In this document: positions 1 to 10,652 of the stretch, in pieces
Layout of the letters: every line of letters starts with the position of its first letter
Position numbering within the stretch: position 1 is the stretch's first letter
Source: Terriglobia bacterium
GTDB taxonomy: Bacteria > Acidobacteriota > Terriglobia > Terriglobales > Acidobacteriaceae
Direction of reading: 5' to 3'
NCBI GenBank assembly: GCA_020073385.1
Contig: JAIQFH010000006.1
Location: forward strand, 186,001-250,000
Length of the DNA: 64,000 bases
Position numbers and translations under genes: made by a program
Notes under the pieces: generated by a model
The model's database searches: none
What the model was told of the DNA's origin: nothing
The model's input: the letters and a program-made list of their open reading frames with translations, nothing else

Positions 1-1745
<1,745 letters not shown>

Positions 1746-1866
1746 TGATTCTCCTGGGGCGCCGGCCAAACGAACACCTTATTGGATTTTACCCTGAGCT
1801 TAGGGTCGTGGGAAATGGCAATTAAATGTAAGGTTCTCAGACTAGACAGGTGCCTCAAAAGCAACA

Positions 1867-1918
1867 ACCACGAAGGACACTAAAGTTCACAAAGGAATGC
1901 CTTCGTGTCCTTTGTGGT
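1867..1918. repeat. inverted repeat of the GTGTCCTTCGTGGT family between clpX and lon
   Basis: The left arm ACCACGAAGGACAC (1867-1880) and right arm GTGTCCTTTGTGGT (1905-1918) are complementary at 13 of 14 positions around a 24-base centre. Related copies lie at 36075-36137 (full hairpin) and 30769-30800 (one arm). It could fold in the clpX-lon RNA, but no poly-T follows, so a terminator role is unsupported. Confidence 0.75.
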
Positions 1919-1936
1919 GAAAGGGGTCTGGCAAAC

Positions 1937-3217
1937 CTATCCTGCTTTTTCCATCACGGTCGCGAACGAGGCGGAACGCTTCTCCACCATCTCTCGGGTC
2001 ACTTCGAATTCCTTTAACTTCTTCTGGCTTGGGAGGTTAAACATCAAGTCGAGCATGAGTTCTTCGAGGATCATGCGCAAGCCGCGGGCTCCGACTTTGC
2101 GGGCCATGGCCTGGCGGGCGATCGCTCGCAGAGCTTCGTCGGCGAATTTAAGGCGAACATTCTCGAACTCAAACAGCCGCTGGTACTGCTTGACGATGGC
2201 GTTCTTGGGCCGGGTCAGAATCTCAATCAGCGCGAATTCGTCGAGGTCTTCCAGCATGCCCACAACCGGCAGGCGCCCCACAAATTCAGGAATAAGCCCG
2301 AACTTGATGAGGTCTTCCGGCTGAACTTCCTGCAAGAGTTCCTGAGTCTTCTTCTTCGAAGTGAAGGTGTCTTCCTTTTCGGCATCCTCGCCGCTGCGGA
2401 ATCCGAGAGATTTCTTGCCGATCCTGCGGGAGATGATCTTGTCGAGTCCGACAAAGGCCCCACCGCAGATGAAAAGAATGTTCGTCGTGTCGACCGGGGT
2501 GAACTCCTGGTGCGGATGCTTACGTCCGCCCTGCGGAGGAACGTTGGCGATCGTCCCTTCCAGAATTTTCAGCAGTGCCTGTTGCACGCCCTCGCCGGAA
2601 ACGTCCCGCGTGATCGAGGGATTCTCGTCCTTGCGGCCGATCTTGTCGACCTCATCAATGTAGATGATGCCGGTTTGCGTGCGGCTTACATCGCCATCGG
2701 CCGCCTGCAGCAGCTTCAGGATGATGTTCTCGACGTCTTCGCCGACATAGCCTGCTTCGGTCAGAGTAGTGGCGTCGACAATGGCGAACGGCACATCCAG
2801 CATGCGCGCCAGCGTCTGGGCGAGGAGCGTCTTGCCCGTGCCCGTCGGACCGATCAGCATGATGTTCGACTTTGAAAGCTCGATCCCATCGCCGGTCTTC
2901 TGGCGATTCATGAAGATCCGCTTGTAGTGGTTATAGACGGCGACCGCCAGCTTCTTCTTAGTCTGCTCCTGCCCGATGACGTATTCGTCCAGGAAGGTTT
3001 TCACTTCCTGGGGCTTGGGCAGTTGATTCGGCGTACTGCTGGGTGGGGTGGCGCTGCGGTCGTCTTCGAGGATCGAGTTGCAAACCGCGACACACTCGTC
3101 GCAAATGTAGGCGCGGGGATAATCGCTGGGAGAGGAGATCAGTTTCGCTACAGCGTCCTGCGATTTGTGGCAGAACGAACAACGTAGTATCTCTTCGGTT
3201 CCCGACTTATTTTTCAC
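1937..3217 (-). CDS. clpX: ClpX, ATP-binding unfoldase subunit of the Clp protease
   Basis: ClpX is the hexameric AAA+ unfoldase that feeds substrates to ClpP. The 426-residue protein has the usual family length. It begins with a zinc-binding domain of two Cys pairs (CSFC near residue 13 and CDEC near 40), then Walker A GPTGTGKT near residue 123, Walker [10 protein letters not shown] near 190, and a C-terminal small AAA domain. The GTG start at 3217 is chosen because AAGGAG lies about ten bases upstream. It lies 103 bp downstream of clpP on the same strand, the standard clpP-clpX order, and lon follows. Confidence 0.97.
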   Translation of the reverse strand: MKNKSGTEEILRCSFCHKSQDAVAKLISSPSDYPRAYICDECVAVCNSILEDDRSATPPSSTPNQLPKPQEVKTFLDEYVIGQEQTKKKLAVAVYNHYKRIFMNRQKTGDGIELSKSNIMLIGPTGTGKTLLAQTLARMLDVPFAIVDATTLTEAGYVGEDVENIILKLLQAADGDVSRTQTGIIYIDEVDKIGRKDENPSITRDVSGEGVQQALLKILEGTIANVPPQGGRKHPHQEFTPVDTTNILFICGGAFVGLDKIISRRIGKKSLGFRSGEDAEKEDTFTSKKKTQELLQEVQPEDLIKFGLIPEFVGRLPVVGMLEDLDEFALIEILTRPKNAIVKQYQRLFEFENVRLKFADEALRAIARQAMARKVGARGLRMILEELMLDLMFNLPSQKKLKEFEVTREMVEKRSASFATVMEKAG

Positions 3218-3320
3218 TCGGCTTCACTCCTTCAGCGGTTCCCGCGGCGTGATCGAAATCCCAGCTCCTTTCGACCCGTCCGCCGCTGGTTTCGGCGCAA
3301 CTTCGAGGCGCGAAGGCCGA

Positions 3321-3944
3321 TCATACCGCTTTTGCCGTCTTATAGATGATATCGTCTATGATTCCGTATTCCTTAGCCTGTTGCGCGTTCATAATGAAAT
3401 CGCGCTCCACATCCTTTTCTACCTTGTCGAGTTTTTGCCCGCTGTGCTTGGAAAGCAACTGGTTTGTGATCTCACGCATACGCAGAATCTCGCGCGCATG
3501 GATATCTATATCAGTAGCTTGGCCCGACAAACCTCCCATGGAGGGTTGATGTATTAGAATTCGCGAATTGGGCAATGCCAACCTCTTTTTGGGTTCGCCC
3601 GATGCCAAAAGTAACGCAGCCATAGATGCCGCCTGGCCAACGCACAGCGTCATGACATCGTTTTTCACGTACTGCATGGTGTCGTAAATCGCCATACCGG
3701 CCGTGATCGAGCCGCCCGGAGAGTTGATGTAAAGCTGTATGTCTTTCTCCGGATCTTCCTGAGCCAGAAACAACATCTGGGCGATCACCAGGTTGGCGAT
3801 GTTGTCGTCAATCGGCGTGCCGATGAAGATGATGTTGTCGCGGAGCAGTCGGGAATAGATGTCGTAGGCGCGTTCGCCCCGCCCGGTCTGCTCGATGACC
3901 ATCGGTACCAGCATCATGTGAGGATCGTTAGGTTTCACGTTCAC
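3321..3944 (-). CDS. clpP: ClpP, serine protease subunit of the Clp protease
   Basis: ClpP forms the tetradecameric proteolytic chamber used by ClpX. With the start chosen here the protein has 207 residues. The catalytic Ser is S107 in VGQAASMAA and the His is H132 in [10 protein letters not shown], a 25-residue spacing as in E. coli; an Asp candidate lies in VEKDVERD near residue 180. The frame stays open upstream to about 4085, but that extension overlaps the end of tig and does not look like ClpP. The GTG at 3944 has GGAG nine bases upstream; an ATG at 3917 or 3914 would be the alternative. It sits 64 bp after tig and before clpX, so the three are probably co-transcribed. Confidence 0.95.
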   Translation of the reverse strand: MNVKPNDPHMMLVPMVIEQTGRGERAYDIYSRLLRDNIIFIGTPIDDNIANLVIAQMLFLAQEDPEKDIQLYINSPGGSITAGMAIYDTMQYVKNDVMTLCVGQAASMAALLLASGEPKKRLALPNSRILIHQPSMGGLSGQATDIDIHAREILRMREITNQLLSKHSGQKLDKVEKDVERDFIMNAQQAKEYGIIDDIIYKTAKAV

Positions 3945-4008
3945 CTGCCACACTCCGCCCCAACTCAGCGTTCGCCTGGTTGGAGAGGATTCGAAAGGTC
4001 CGCTTGTA

Positions 4009-5295
4009 TTATGCGGACTGGTGATAAAGAAATTCGAGGGTCTTTTCGCTGCGGATTCTGTTCCGGATTCTATCGAGGCCCCCATCTTGTGTCAAACGAG
4101 TGCGGACCGCTTCCGGAGTCTGTTTTGACTGTGCGGCGAGCGCTTCGAGTTCGTGATTCACCTCGTCATCGCTGACCTCAATTCTCTCCAGCTCCGCAAT
4201 ACGTTCCAGTAACAACGACGACTTCACATCCTGCACCGCCTGATCTCTTTGCCCGGCGCGCAGCCGCGGAAGGTCCATCTTCTTCATGTCTTCCATCTTC
4301 ATGCCCTGCGCAGCGAGGGCACGCAGGCCACGCTCGAGACGCAGATCGATCTGCCGGTCGACCAGAGACTCGGGCACTTCGAAATCGTTGCGCTTGACCA
4401 GTTCGGCGATTAGCTTGTCTTTGGCTTCGCGCTCGGCAGTGTGCTTGCGCTCGGCGATCATGTTCTCGCGAATCTGTTTGCGCACCTGATCGAGCTCGGT
4501 GAAGTCGCCCAGTTCTTTGGCGAAATCATCGTTCAGTTCAGGCAAGCTCTTCTGCTTCACCGCATGCACCTTCACGGTATAGATGAAGGTCTTTCCCGCA
4601 AGCCGCTTGTCGTTAGTGTCTTCGGGATACACCACTTCAAACTCGCGCGTGTCTCCGGCATTGGCGCCGCGCAGGTTCGTCGAGAACTCAGGCACCGTAT
4701 TCTTACCGCCGATCTCGATCAGCACTTCGTCCATGTGCACCGGCTGAGTCTTGTCGCCGGCATCTTTCGGCCTCCCGTTCATCGAAGCCTGGGCGAAGTC
4801 GCCGTCGCCGAGCGGGCTGCCTTCGATCGTGGTGAACGTCGCATGCTGCTCGCGGACATTGTGCAGCGCCTCTTCGACTTCCTCGTCCTTAACGTCGATC
4901 TGCGGATGGTCGGCGCGCAGCTCCTGATAGCCCTCGACCTTGATCTCGGGCATGATCTCGAAGCTGGCCTTGAAGCGCAGCGGCTCGCCATCGTGAATGT
5001 GCAAGTCGGTGACGCGGGGCTGCGAGACGGGAACCATGCCGAGTTTCTCGGCCTCTTTGCGGAAATAGCGCGGAACGAGTGCCTCGACGACATCGCTCTT
5101 CAGGTCTTCTTTAAAGCGCTGCCGGATGATTGACGCCGGCACGTGCCCGGCGCGGAACCCGGGCAGGCGCGCCACCTTCTGATACTTCTGGATCAGAGTT
5201 TCAGTTTCGCGGGTGACTTCTTCAGCGGGGATTTCGACCGAAATCTCGCGTTTCACGCCGTTTTGTTTGGTTTCGGTAGTTTCCGTAGGACTCAC
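4009..5295 (-). CDS. tig: Trigger factor, ribosome-associated chaperone and peptidyl-prolyl isomerase
   Basis: Trigger factor binds the ribosome exit tunnel and shields nascent chains. The 428-residue product has the usual three parts: an N-terminal ribosome-binding domain with the signature GFRAGHVP near residue 47 (a variant of the GFRxGKxP ribosome-docking loop), a central FKBP-like domain around residues 145-235, and a helical C-terminal arm ending [10 protein letters not shown]. The GTG at 5295 is preferred: AAGGA lies four bases upstream, and the upstream extension is rich in Arg/Pro and unlike the family. It is the first gene of the tig-clpP-clpX-lon cluster; the promoter should lie in 5296-5550. 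Confidence 0.95.
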   Translation of the reverse strand: MSPTETTETKQNGVKREISVEIPAEEVTRETETLIQKYQKVARLPGFRAGHVPASIIRQRFKEDLKSDVVEALVPRYFRKEAEKLGMVPVSQPRVTDLHIHDGEPLRFKASFEIMPEIKVEGYQELRADHPQIDVKDEEVEEALHNVREQHATFTTIEGSPLGDGDFAQASMNGRPKDAGDKTQPVHMDEVLIEIGGKNTVPEFSTNLRGANAGDTREFEVVYPEDTNDKRLAGKTFIYTVKVHAVKQKSLPELNDDFAKELGDFTELDQVRKQIRENMIAERKHTAEREAKDKLIAELVKRNDFEVPESLVDRQIDLRLERGLRALAAQGMKMEDMKKMDLPRLRAGQRDQAVQDVKSSLLLERIAELERIEVSDDEVNHELEALAAQSKQTPEAVRTRLTQDGGLDRIRNRIRSEKTLEFLYHQSA

Positions 5296-5551
5296 AATTT
5301 CCTTCTCGGCGCGCGCTCTACATCTGAAATCTGCAGGCCCGGATCCGCGCTCTTCTGCGATCCTTCGCGGCCGCGCTGGGCCCATTCACACGCCGGTAAT
5401 CTTGAGTGTAAAGAGACCGGGGGAAGGCGTCAAACGGCGAAGGGGAGAAGGGAAAGACATGGTCCCAGAGCGCCCCCCCCCTGAGATCATGTTGGGACTG
5501 GGAACGGGGGTGGGCTGAACTCGAAGGGTGTGTCCGCTTAAAATGTAAAGA

Positions 5552-7291
5552 ATGATTTTGGCTATCTACTCGACCTTTGAACAGATGCATGGTCGAAAGA
5601 GTTCCATATCAGAACTAATCGAACGCCTCCGCCCGTTTTCACGCGATTCCGTCCTAACGCTGTGCGCGTTCATCAGCATCCTCCTCAAGCTCTGGGATTC
5701 CACTGCACCCGACTTGGATCGATACGATCATCTAGTCGCGTGTTCATTCGATTGGCTACGAGGAGACTGGTACAAGTTGGCAGCACGTCTACCAGAGCCA
5801 GAGTTCGTTTTCCACCGCCGACAACTCCTCCTGATCAGCAAATTAGCGATCCTCCACTGCGATGATGAAGGACTCGATGTTTGGCGAATTCCGCCGGGTC
5901 CGTTTGGCACGATTTTGCTAATGGCCAATGATCACTTCCATTACGGACTAACACCTGAAATGGGGAAGGATGAGTTCGAGAATGTTAAGCGTCTGTTCGC
6001 AGAATTCATACCTGTCGCCGAAGGGGCCGGCTCTCGGCCAGAATACCGGATTGTGCGAGCTCGTCTGATGCTGGAGCAAGCCAACAAGATGAGGCATCAC
6101 CCAGAGTTCATTGACATCCCAGCAGAGTTTCTGAACAGGACCGGCATGTCCCTTGAAGATTACGAGGCTCTCTGTTTCGGCCTCTTCGCCAAGTGCGCAA
6201 CCTTATCTCTCGCAGATCTCGATCGAGGACCATCGGCGTTTACGTTTATAGAGGAAAATTTTCACGCAACGGCCATGGCGCATGAGAGCATCCGACTCTT
6301 CCTCAAAGATATGGCTGCACCACCGTCGATTTCGCGCACCGAGATACTACAGCGCGACTACGGGACGAATGACTTCACCGAAGCTCGAAAGCACCCCCTT
6401 TGCTCCATTTCGAATGGTTATCTACCTCTCGACGTTCTCTTCGCAATTGAGAAATTTGAAACAGGGCCTTACTGGGTTGTAAACGATATCAGCGCGGAGA
6501 AGGGCACCCGACTGCGACGATTCTGGGGCGCTGTGTTCGAAGCCTATATGAACAGCCTTGTTAGCGGGTCTCTGGTTGGTACCAATAGCCTCTTCATTCC
6601 CGATCCAAGAAGGGCGGACGACAAAGCCATCCAAATCTGCGACGGGCTTATGTTGCAGGGTAGTTCACTCGTACTTCTCGAATACAAAGCGAACATGTTT
6701 ACGGCAGAAACCAAGTACAGCGGGAATTTTACAGCTTTGGCTGCAGAGATCGAGAAGAAGCTGGTACGGGGCACATCTGAACGCGGCAAGAGCAAGAAGA
6801 AGGGTGTTGAACAACTTGCCGATGCTGTTCTTCAATTATTTGGCGAATCGAAAAAAGCGACCATTGCGGGGCTGGATCTCAGCGGTGTGAAACGAGTGTA
6901 CCCTCTGCTCGTTACGCTGGATGCAATCGGGGCAAGCCTACTTCTCAGTCGGCTGCTTAAGCACTATTTCTCGCGGTCCATCGTCGACGCTCACTTTTCG
7001 GACGTTCAGATCATGCCCCTAATGTGCACAGACGTGCAGAGTTTTGAGGAAGTAGCCGCTTGCTTTCCAACGATGGGCCTTGTCTCAATTCTTGACTACT
7101 GGATGTCGAAGGATCCCAATTTGATCTCGTCACTCGCCGCTCACTCTATACCGCAACTTCAGGGACATCCGAACGACCGGCTTTCCAGTGAATGGCTTCG
7201 TATTTCAGAACGAATCTGCGCTCGTCTTTTCCCGAAAGAACATGCGGCTGCGCAATGGTCAAAGAGGGTTCATCCCGACCAAGTCCGCTAG
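5552..7291 (+). CDS. Large orphan protein with a PD-(D/E)XK nuclease-like motif
   Basis: I do not recognise this 579-residue protein as a named family. No signal peptide or membrane segment is visible. Its middle third reads like the core of a restriction-endonuclease fold: a helix with F-W-x3-F-E330, then D364 at the start of a strand (DGLMLQG), then LLEYKAN with E377 and K379, i.e. D-x12-E-x-K, which fits a PD-(D/E)XK site. The roughly 320 residues before it are predicted to be mostly helical. It starts just after the tig promoter region and converges with the zinc-ribbon ORF, overlapping it by 33 bp. Base composition is less GC-rich than the flanks, which suggests acquisition. A defence or DNA-repair nuclease is an inference from motif and context only. 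Confidence 0.8.
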   Translation: MILAIYSTFEQMHGRKSSISELIERLRPFSRDSVLTLCAFISILLKLWDSTAPDLDRYDHLVACSFDWLRGDWYKLAARLPEPEFVFHRRQLLLISKLAILHCDDEGLDVWRIPPGPFGTILLMANDHFHYGLTPEMGKDEFENVKRLFAEFIPVAEGAGSRPEYRIVRARLMLEQANKMRHHPEFIDIPAEFLNRTGMSLEDYEALCFGLFAKCATLSLADLDRGPSAFTFIEENFHATAMAHESIRLFLKDMAAPPSISRTEILQRDYGTNDFTEARKHPLCSISNGYLPLDVLFAIEKFETGPYWVVNDISAEKGTRLRRFWGAVFEAYMNSLVSGSLVGTNSLFIPDPRRADDKAIQICDGLMLQGSSLVLLEYKANMFTAETKYSGNFTALAAEIEKKLVRGTSERGKSKKKGVEQLADAVLQLFGESKKATIAGLDLSGVKRVYPLLVTLDAIGASLLLSRLLKHYFSRSIVDAHFSDVQIMPLMCTDVQSFEEVAACFPTMGLVSILDYWMSKDPNLISSLAAHSIPQLQGHPNDRLSSEWLRISERICARLFPKEHAAAQWSKRVHPDQVR

Positions 7292-7651
7292 AGCCTGCCA
7301 ATGTCTCGGATGCGGCCGGCGTCCACCTCTGCGGATGTCAGACGCGTACGGAATCGACACTCCCATTGCGGAAGCGATTTGCGTGAGCGTGTAGTTCGCC
7401 AATCGCGGTTGAATTCGATTGGTGTAAACCTCCTCCGTCAGCCATTTCGGATGATCAGCAGGGCTCCACCGGTGACAAGCCGTGGCTTGTTTTCGCTGAG
7501 TTTCCGACAATCGCGCTCGCGACAGCGGAGACCTTGACGCGATTCTCCCTTTGCGAGCCACATCCACCATGCGGATGCGCAAGCCTTCTACGGCACAGAC
7601 AGAGCAATGCGTGCTGGTGCGAGGGATGATTTTTCCGCAGCCTTCACACAA
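7259..7651 (-). CDS. Zinc-ribbon plus helix-turn-helix protein, probably the C-terminal remnant of a larger protein
   Basis: The 130-residue product has Cys pairs C2-x2-C5 and C16-x2-C19 (a zinc ribbon), a basic linker, and a C-terminal region with TLTQIASAMGVSIPYASDIR that reads as a helix-turn-helix. Both parts suggest nucleic-acid binding. The only start is a TTG at 7651. The frame stays open for another 12 codons upstream, encoding a Pro/His-rich stretch (APQPPTPHH), before a TGA at 7688-7690. Such a Pro-rich lead-in looks like an interdomain linker, so the ORF may be a tail left from a longer gene. Its 3' end overlaps the nuclease-like gene by 33 bp in convergent orientation. I cannot name the parent family. 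Confidence 0.6.
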   Translation of the reverse strand: MCEGCGKIIPRTSTHCSVCAVEGLRIRMVDVARKGRIASRSPLSRARLSETQRKQATACHRWSPADHPKWLTEEVYTNRIQPRLANYTLTQIASAMGVSIPYASDIRRGGRRPHPRHWQALADLVGMNPL

Positions 7652-7699
7652 ATGATGTGGAGTGGGTGGTTGAGGAGCGGGTAAGTATCAACAGTACAA

Positions 7700-7906
7700 T
7701 CACGCGCCCTTAAGACTCCGGTGTCGGCGGTCAAGTTGGGCAGTCGCTGGGAGAGAGCATAAAGCCATCATCGATTGGAGTCGCACGTGTTTCGCCTCTA
7801 GCAGAGCCTCTAATTGCCTGACTAGACTGTCAAACCTTTGAGGGTCGTTCTCTATCGCGATACGCTTACAGAGAGAATCCAAGTGCTCTCGTTCTTCAGG
7901 AGTCAT
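7700..7906 (-). CDS. Small charged helical protein, third gene of a small-protein operon
   Basis: A 68-residue protein of unknown function. Residues 1-45 (starting MTPEEREHLDSLCKRIAIEN) are rich in Glu, Arg and Leu and look amphipathic and helical; the C-terminal 20 residues lack pattern. Its ATG (7906-7904) shares bases with the TGA stop of the upstream gene (7905-7903), an ATGA overlap that implies translational coupling. Residues 20-40 (NDPQRFDSLVRQLEALLE) resemble the DPNKMIELAVQLVAKLDE segment of its upstream neighbour, so the two may be distant paralogues. Confidence 0.65.
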   Translation of the reverse strand: MTPEEREHLDSLCKRIAIENDPQRFDSLVRQLEALLEAKHVRLQSMMALCSLPATAQLDRRHRSLKGA

Positions 7907-8103
7907 TCTCGCGGTCTCTCGGGCGGTTCTGTTTGCGGTTTCGGCGGCAGATTCTTTGCGGCCTTTTTTTCGTCAAGCTTGGCTACAAGCTGCACGGCCA
8001 ATTCGATCATCTTATTAGGGTCTGTTTCCTGTTGGACTCGGAGCGCCAGTTCGCGCCAGTCTTCATTGGTCGGTGCGCCGGCGTTTTCTTTTGCGTCTCC
8101 CAT
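7903..8103 (-). CDS. Small helical protein with a DWREL motif, second gene of the operon
   Basis: A 66-residue protein with the helical core NEDWRELALRVQQETDPNKM and a Pro-rich tail (LPPKPQTEPPERPRE). Short DWREL/DPNKM proteins of this kind are, as I remember them, common in acidobacterial genomes, but no function is known to me. The start at 8103 is chosen because it lies one base after the stop of the upstream 55-residue gene and has AAAGGG upstream; a longer frame to 8217 would overlap that gene and adds non-conserved-looking sequence. The stop overlaps the next start as ATGA, so the three small genes read as one coupled operon. Confidence 0.7.
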   Translation of the reverse strand: MGDAKENAGAPTNEDWRELALRVQQETDPNKMIELAVQLVAKLDEKKAAKNLPPKPQTEPPERPRE

Positions 8104-8104
8104 T

Positions 8105-8272
8105 TCAGTTGCCCTTTCTGGAAATGAGTGGGCGCTGCACGCGGGCCTTGACGGCAAGGGATAACCGTGGCGATGCGACGAGTGGGCTTCCACTTCTGCG
8201 AGGCAATGGTTTGGCAATCTTCCTCACCACCGCCACCGGAATCGTTTCGAAGTGCGTTAAAGATTTTCGCAT
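8105..8272 (-). CDS. Very small basic protein (55 aa), first gene of the operon
   Basis: This short gene opens with ATG at 8272 and ends with TGA at 8105-8107. A strong ribosome-binding site (AAGGAGG) lies seven bases upstream. The product begins MRKSLTHFETIPVAVVRKIA and is strongly basic in its second half. Its stop lies one base before the start of the next small gene, which supports it being real and co-translated. No membrane segment or Cys motif is present. The function is unknown; the N-terminus resembles short acidobacterial hypothetical proteins I have seen, but I cannot name a family. Confidence 0.65.
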   Translation of the reverse strand: MRKSLTHFETIPVAVVRKIAKPLPRRSGSPLVASPRLSLAVKARVQRPLISRKGN

Positions 8273-8580
8273 TTGAATTCCTCCTTCCGGCCAGCAAGAA
8301 CCCTAGCAGACGGGAAAGCGTACGGGTCATATCCTTTGGGAACCGGCTCGCGCTGTTTGTCCGCGCTAAAACGCTCGATTATCAGGTAGTTGTCTGCCCG
8401 TCTGTTGTAGATCAGCAGTTGTCCGGTTAGCGGAAATACAGCCTGCGTTTAGCGCATCGGCGTTTAGTGAGCTAACTCTCATACCTCACTTCCTCGAATT
8501 TTGTACTTGACTGCCTCGTCACGATGAAAGTACGATTGCGCTACGTTTGTTTAACGTCTGCTCCCGACAGGAGATTCCGG
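8273..8580. other. Intergenic region between the small-protein operon and a divergent small gene
   Basis: This 308-bp gap separates a minus-strand operon from a plus-strand gene, so it should hold two divergent promoters. Apart from the two ribosome-binding sites at its ends I see no repeat, hairpin or clear -35/-10 pair. Confidence 0.4.
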
Positions 8581-8862
8581 ATGAGCCCTCGGACCAGCAA
8601 AGCTTCCTTAAATTTCACCACCATGGCGCAAGTGGACGTTCCCCAAGGTCGAAATGGAAAGCACAAGGAGATCGTTACCCGAATCCTCTCCGACCTCGGT
8701 CAGGTTCCGGCGGGAACTGCGATCAAAGTACCTTTGGCGGACTTGGCGCAGAGCAAGGAGAAGGTGCGGTCTGCACTGAATCGCGCCATTCACAAGGGCC
8801 GGAGAGATGTCGCTACGGCCAGCGACGCGACCTTCCTGTATGTATGGAACAAGGCAAAGTAG
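8581..8862 (+). CDS. Small conserved-looking DNA-associated hypothetical protein
   Basis: A 93-residue protein of unknown function. It contains a basic segment (VPQGRNGKHKEIVTRIL) and a C-terminal part with KVPLADLAQSKEKVRSALNR followed by ATASDATFLYVWN. The latter reads like a small winged-helix: a helix pair, a basic recognition-like helix and a short beta end. The start at 8581 is preferred over one at 8524 because AGGAG lies eight bases upstream. It stands alone, divergent from the small-protein operon. A DNA-binding role is inference. Confidence 0.65.
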   Translation: MSPRTSKASLNFTTMAQVDVPQGRNGKHKEIVTRILSDLGQVPAGTAIKVPLADLAQSKEKVRSALNRAIHKGRRDVATASDATFLYVWNKAK

Positions 8863-9049
8863 TGGGTACGCAGCGAAATCTGCTGACTAGAACTCCCGCT
8901 GGTTAGTGAACTCAACGGTTTGATCCAGAATCAACACGAGCAAAAGCCACCGGCCGAAAAATGCGGGGACTAGAGGGAACGTTCACCGGTTTTTCGGAGA
9001 CTTGGCGACGCGAGAAGTGGGGCCGTCCTCAGGTTTCTTCGTGGCGGGT

Positions 9050-9322
9050 TCATTTCACCTTCGAGAGCAGAATCATTTCTCCCTTGGAAATGGGTATCTT
9101 GGTTGTGCATCCAACCACTTGGGAACTCTTTCGTGGCATATCCCGTGTCAGCCCGCTCACTGGCATGCTGGTAATCGTAATGTCCTTATCCGTTATTTTC
9201 CTTCCCGCGCCAAGGTCAGTCGCGGCAACCACAACGTCGATTCGCTCATCCGTTTTGAGCAGGACGCAGGCTGTGGAGCTAAATGCCAGGACCAACGCAA
9301 GAACCGTTCGCGACCACTTCAT
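9050..9322 (-). CDS. SAF-domain lipoprotein (CpaB/FlgA-like fold)
   Basis: A 90-residue exported protein. The N-terminus MKWSRTVLALVLAFSSTAC is a lipoprotein signal with the lipobox Cys near residue 19. The remainder reads as one SAF domain: VVVAATDLGAGRKITDKDI is the typical first strand and turn seen in CpaB and FlgA proteins, and VGCTTKIPISKGEMIL is the second half. It is much shorter than CpaB and lacks the C-terminal RcpC-like part. A GGGAG site lies upstream of the ATG. A degenerate coding tail ends 15 bp upstream, which suggests this was once the second gene of an operon. Confidence 0.75.
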   Translation of the reverse strand: MKWSRTVLALVLAFSSTACVLLKTDERIDVVVAATDLGAGRKITDKDITITSMPVSGLTRDMPRKSSQVVGCTTKIPISKGEMILLSKVK

Positions 9323-9336
9323 GGGCAGACTCCCTT

Positions 9337-9450
9337 TTATGGCCTGACATTGTAGGCCACATCCAGTCCACCATGTTCCTGTCCGCGCTGCATGGTCACT
9401 TCTATCGAGGGATCGCCTACTCGACCCTGCATGAACACCCAGCGATAGCT
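9337..9450 (-). pseudogene. Remnant of the 3' end of a gene upstream of the SAF lipoprotein
   Basis: The minus strand has an open segment that reads SYRWVFMQGRVGDP, then SIEVTMQRGQEHGG and LDVAYNVRP before TAA (9337-9339). It looks like the end of a real protein: regular strand-like pattern, coding codon use, and a stop placed just before the ribosome-binding site of the next gene. A TGA directly precedes the Ser codon, so the rest of the gene is lost or out of frame. A 31-residue protein from the internal ATG (9432) is the alternative. Confidence 0.35.
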
Positions 9451-9626
9451 TCAGGAACTCTGAGAATCGCAGTTCTGCTCCTCGGTGTCCTTGCCGCCGC
9501 GTCGAGTATGCTGCTGCCGGTGATGGGCTGGTCCAAACCTTGGCGTCGCTAAGGGTCCGGCGAATGCGGGTAGTCGCTTTTCCAAGAATCGACGGACATT
9601 GCCGACGTCGGCGTTCGCTGAAAACT

Positions 9627-10652
9627 CTACATGCCCACTGCGATGGGTTTCATCTGAATCGCCTCGGCAATACCGGCCACCCGCCGATACGACTCGAGCC
9701 TGTCCGCATGTTCATAGGTGTCGGTCACAACGATCACCTCGTCTGCGGCAGTGTCGCTCACCAGCCTCTCCAGTCCCGCTTTCACGGTCGCATCCGATCC
9801 CACAATCGCCGCGCCCAGTCTGTTCTCGACCGCTGCCCGCTCCAGTTCCTGCCACAGCGGCTCCATGGAATCGACCGGAGGTAGCAGTTCAACCGGCTCG
9901 TTTCGGATCAGTCGCAGAAAGCGTTGTTGTGGAGTGGTGAATAACCGTCTGGCCGCCGCATCGGTCTCCGCGGCAATCACCTGCACACCGATCATCAGAT
10001 GCGGACTCCGCAAGGCCTCGCTTGGACGGAACTGCTCCCGATACAGCCGCGCCGCCGCATACAGATACTCCGGAGCAAAGTGTGCTGCGAATGCAAACGG
10101 CAATCCCAACATTGCGGCCAATTGCGCACTGAAGCCGCTCGATCCCAGCAAGGTAATCGGCAAATTACTTCCCTGGCCGGGAATTGCTTTCACTGACTGC
10201 CCCGGCCGCTCGGGACCCAGGTAGCTCCGGAGTTCTTCCAGCAACGCCGGAAAGTCGTCGCCGCTTTGTCGGAGGTCTCGACGCAGAGCGCGCATGGTCG
10301 CAAAGTCGCCACCCGGAGCACGGCCCAGCCCCAGATCAATTCGTCCGGGATAGAGCGCCTCCAACGTCCCAAACTGTTCCGCCACCACCAGCGGTGCATG
10401 GTTCGGCAGCATCACTCCGCCGCTGCCCACACGAATGGTCTTCGTGGCTGAAGCAATGTGTCCAATGAGGACCGGTGTGGCCGAACAAGCCAATCCGGAG
10501 ATTGAGTGGTGTTCTGCCAACCAGTAGCGTGTGTACCCCAATTGCTCAACGTGTCGCGCCAGGTCGACCGAGCGGGCAATCGCGCTGCCCGCGGACTCCC
10601 CGGCGCGCATGCCAACCAAATCCAGTGCAGAAATCGCTAATCTGCTGCTCAT
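9627..10652 (-). CDS. Luciferase-like (LLM class) flavin-dependent oxidoreductase
   Basis: A 341-residue bacterial-luciferase-fold protein of the single-subunit type. Family signs include [16 protein letters not shown] near residue 40, [20 protein letters not shown] near 75, and [16 protein letters not shown] near 105, which is the flavin-proximal region. The frame stays open upstream to 11510, but that extension overlaps the DinB-like gene and is not related. The ATG at 10652 begins [12 protein letters not shown], a usual family start. It is monocistronic. The substrate cannot be read from the sequence; such enzymes use FMNH2 or F420 for oxidations. Confidence 0.9.
   Translation of the reverse strand: MSSRLAISALDLVGMRAGESAGSAIARSVDLARHVEQLGYTRYWLAEHHSISGLACSATPVLIGHIASATKTIRVGSGGVMLPNHAPLVVAEQFGTLEALYPGRIDLGLGRAPGGDFATMRALRRDLRQSGDDFPALLEELRSYLGPERPGQSVKAIPGQGSNLPITLLGSSGFSAQLAAMLGLPFAFAAHFAPEYLYAAARLYREQFRPSEALRSPHLMIGVQVIAAETDAAARRLFTTPQQRFLRLIRNEPVELLPPVDSMEPLWQELERAAVENRLGAAIVGSDATVKAGLERLVSDTAADEVIVVTDTYEHADRLESYRRVAGIAEAIQMKPIAVGM

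Noticed and set aside
5460-5500. Poly-C tract upstream of the nuclease-like gene considered as a phase-variable promoter element
   Set aside because: A single run of about nine C in this GC-rich gap, not placed between recognisable promoter boxes; too weak to claim.
9283-9552. Plus-strand frame with a hydrophobic C-terminal part
   Set aside because: It overlaps the SAF lipoprotein start and the gene remnant on the minus strand, which explain the sequence better; no ribosome-binding site.
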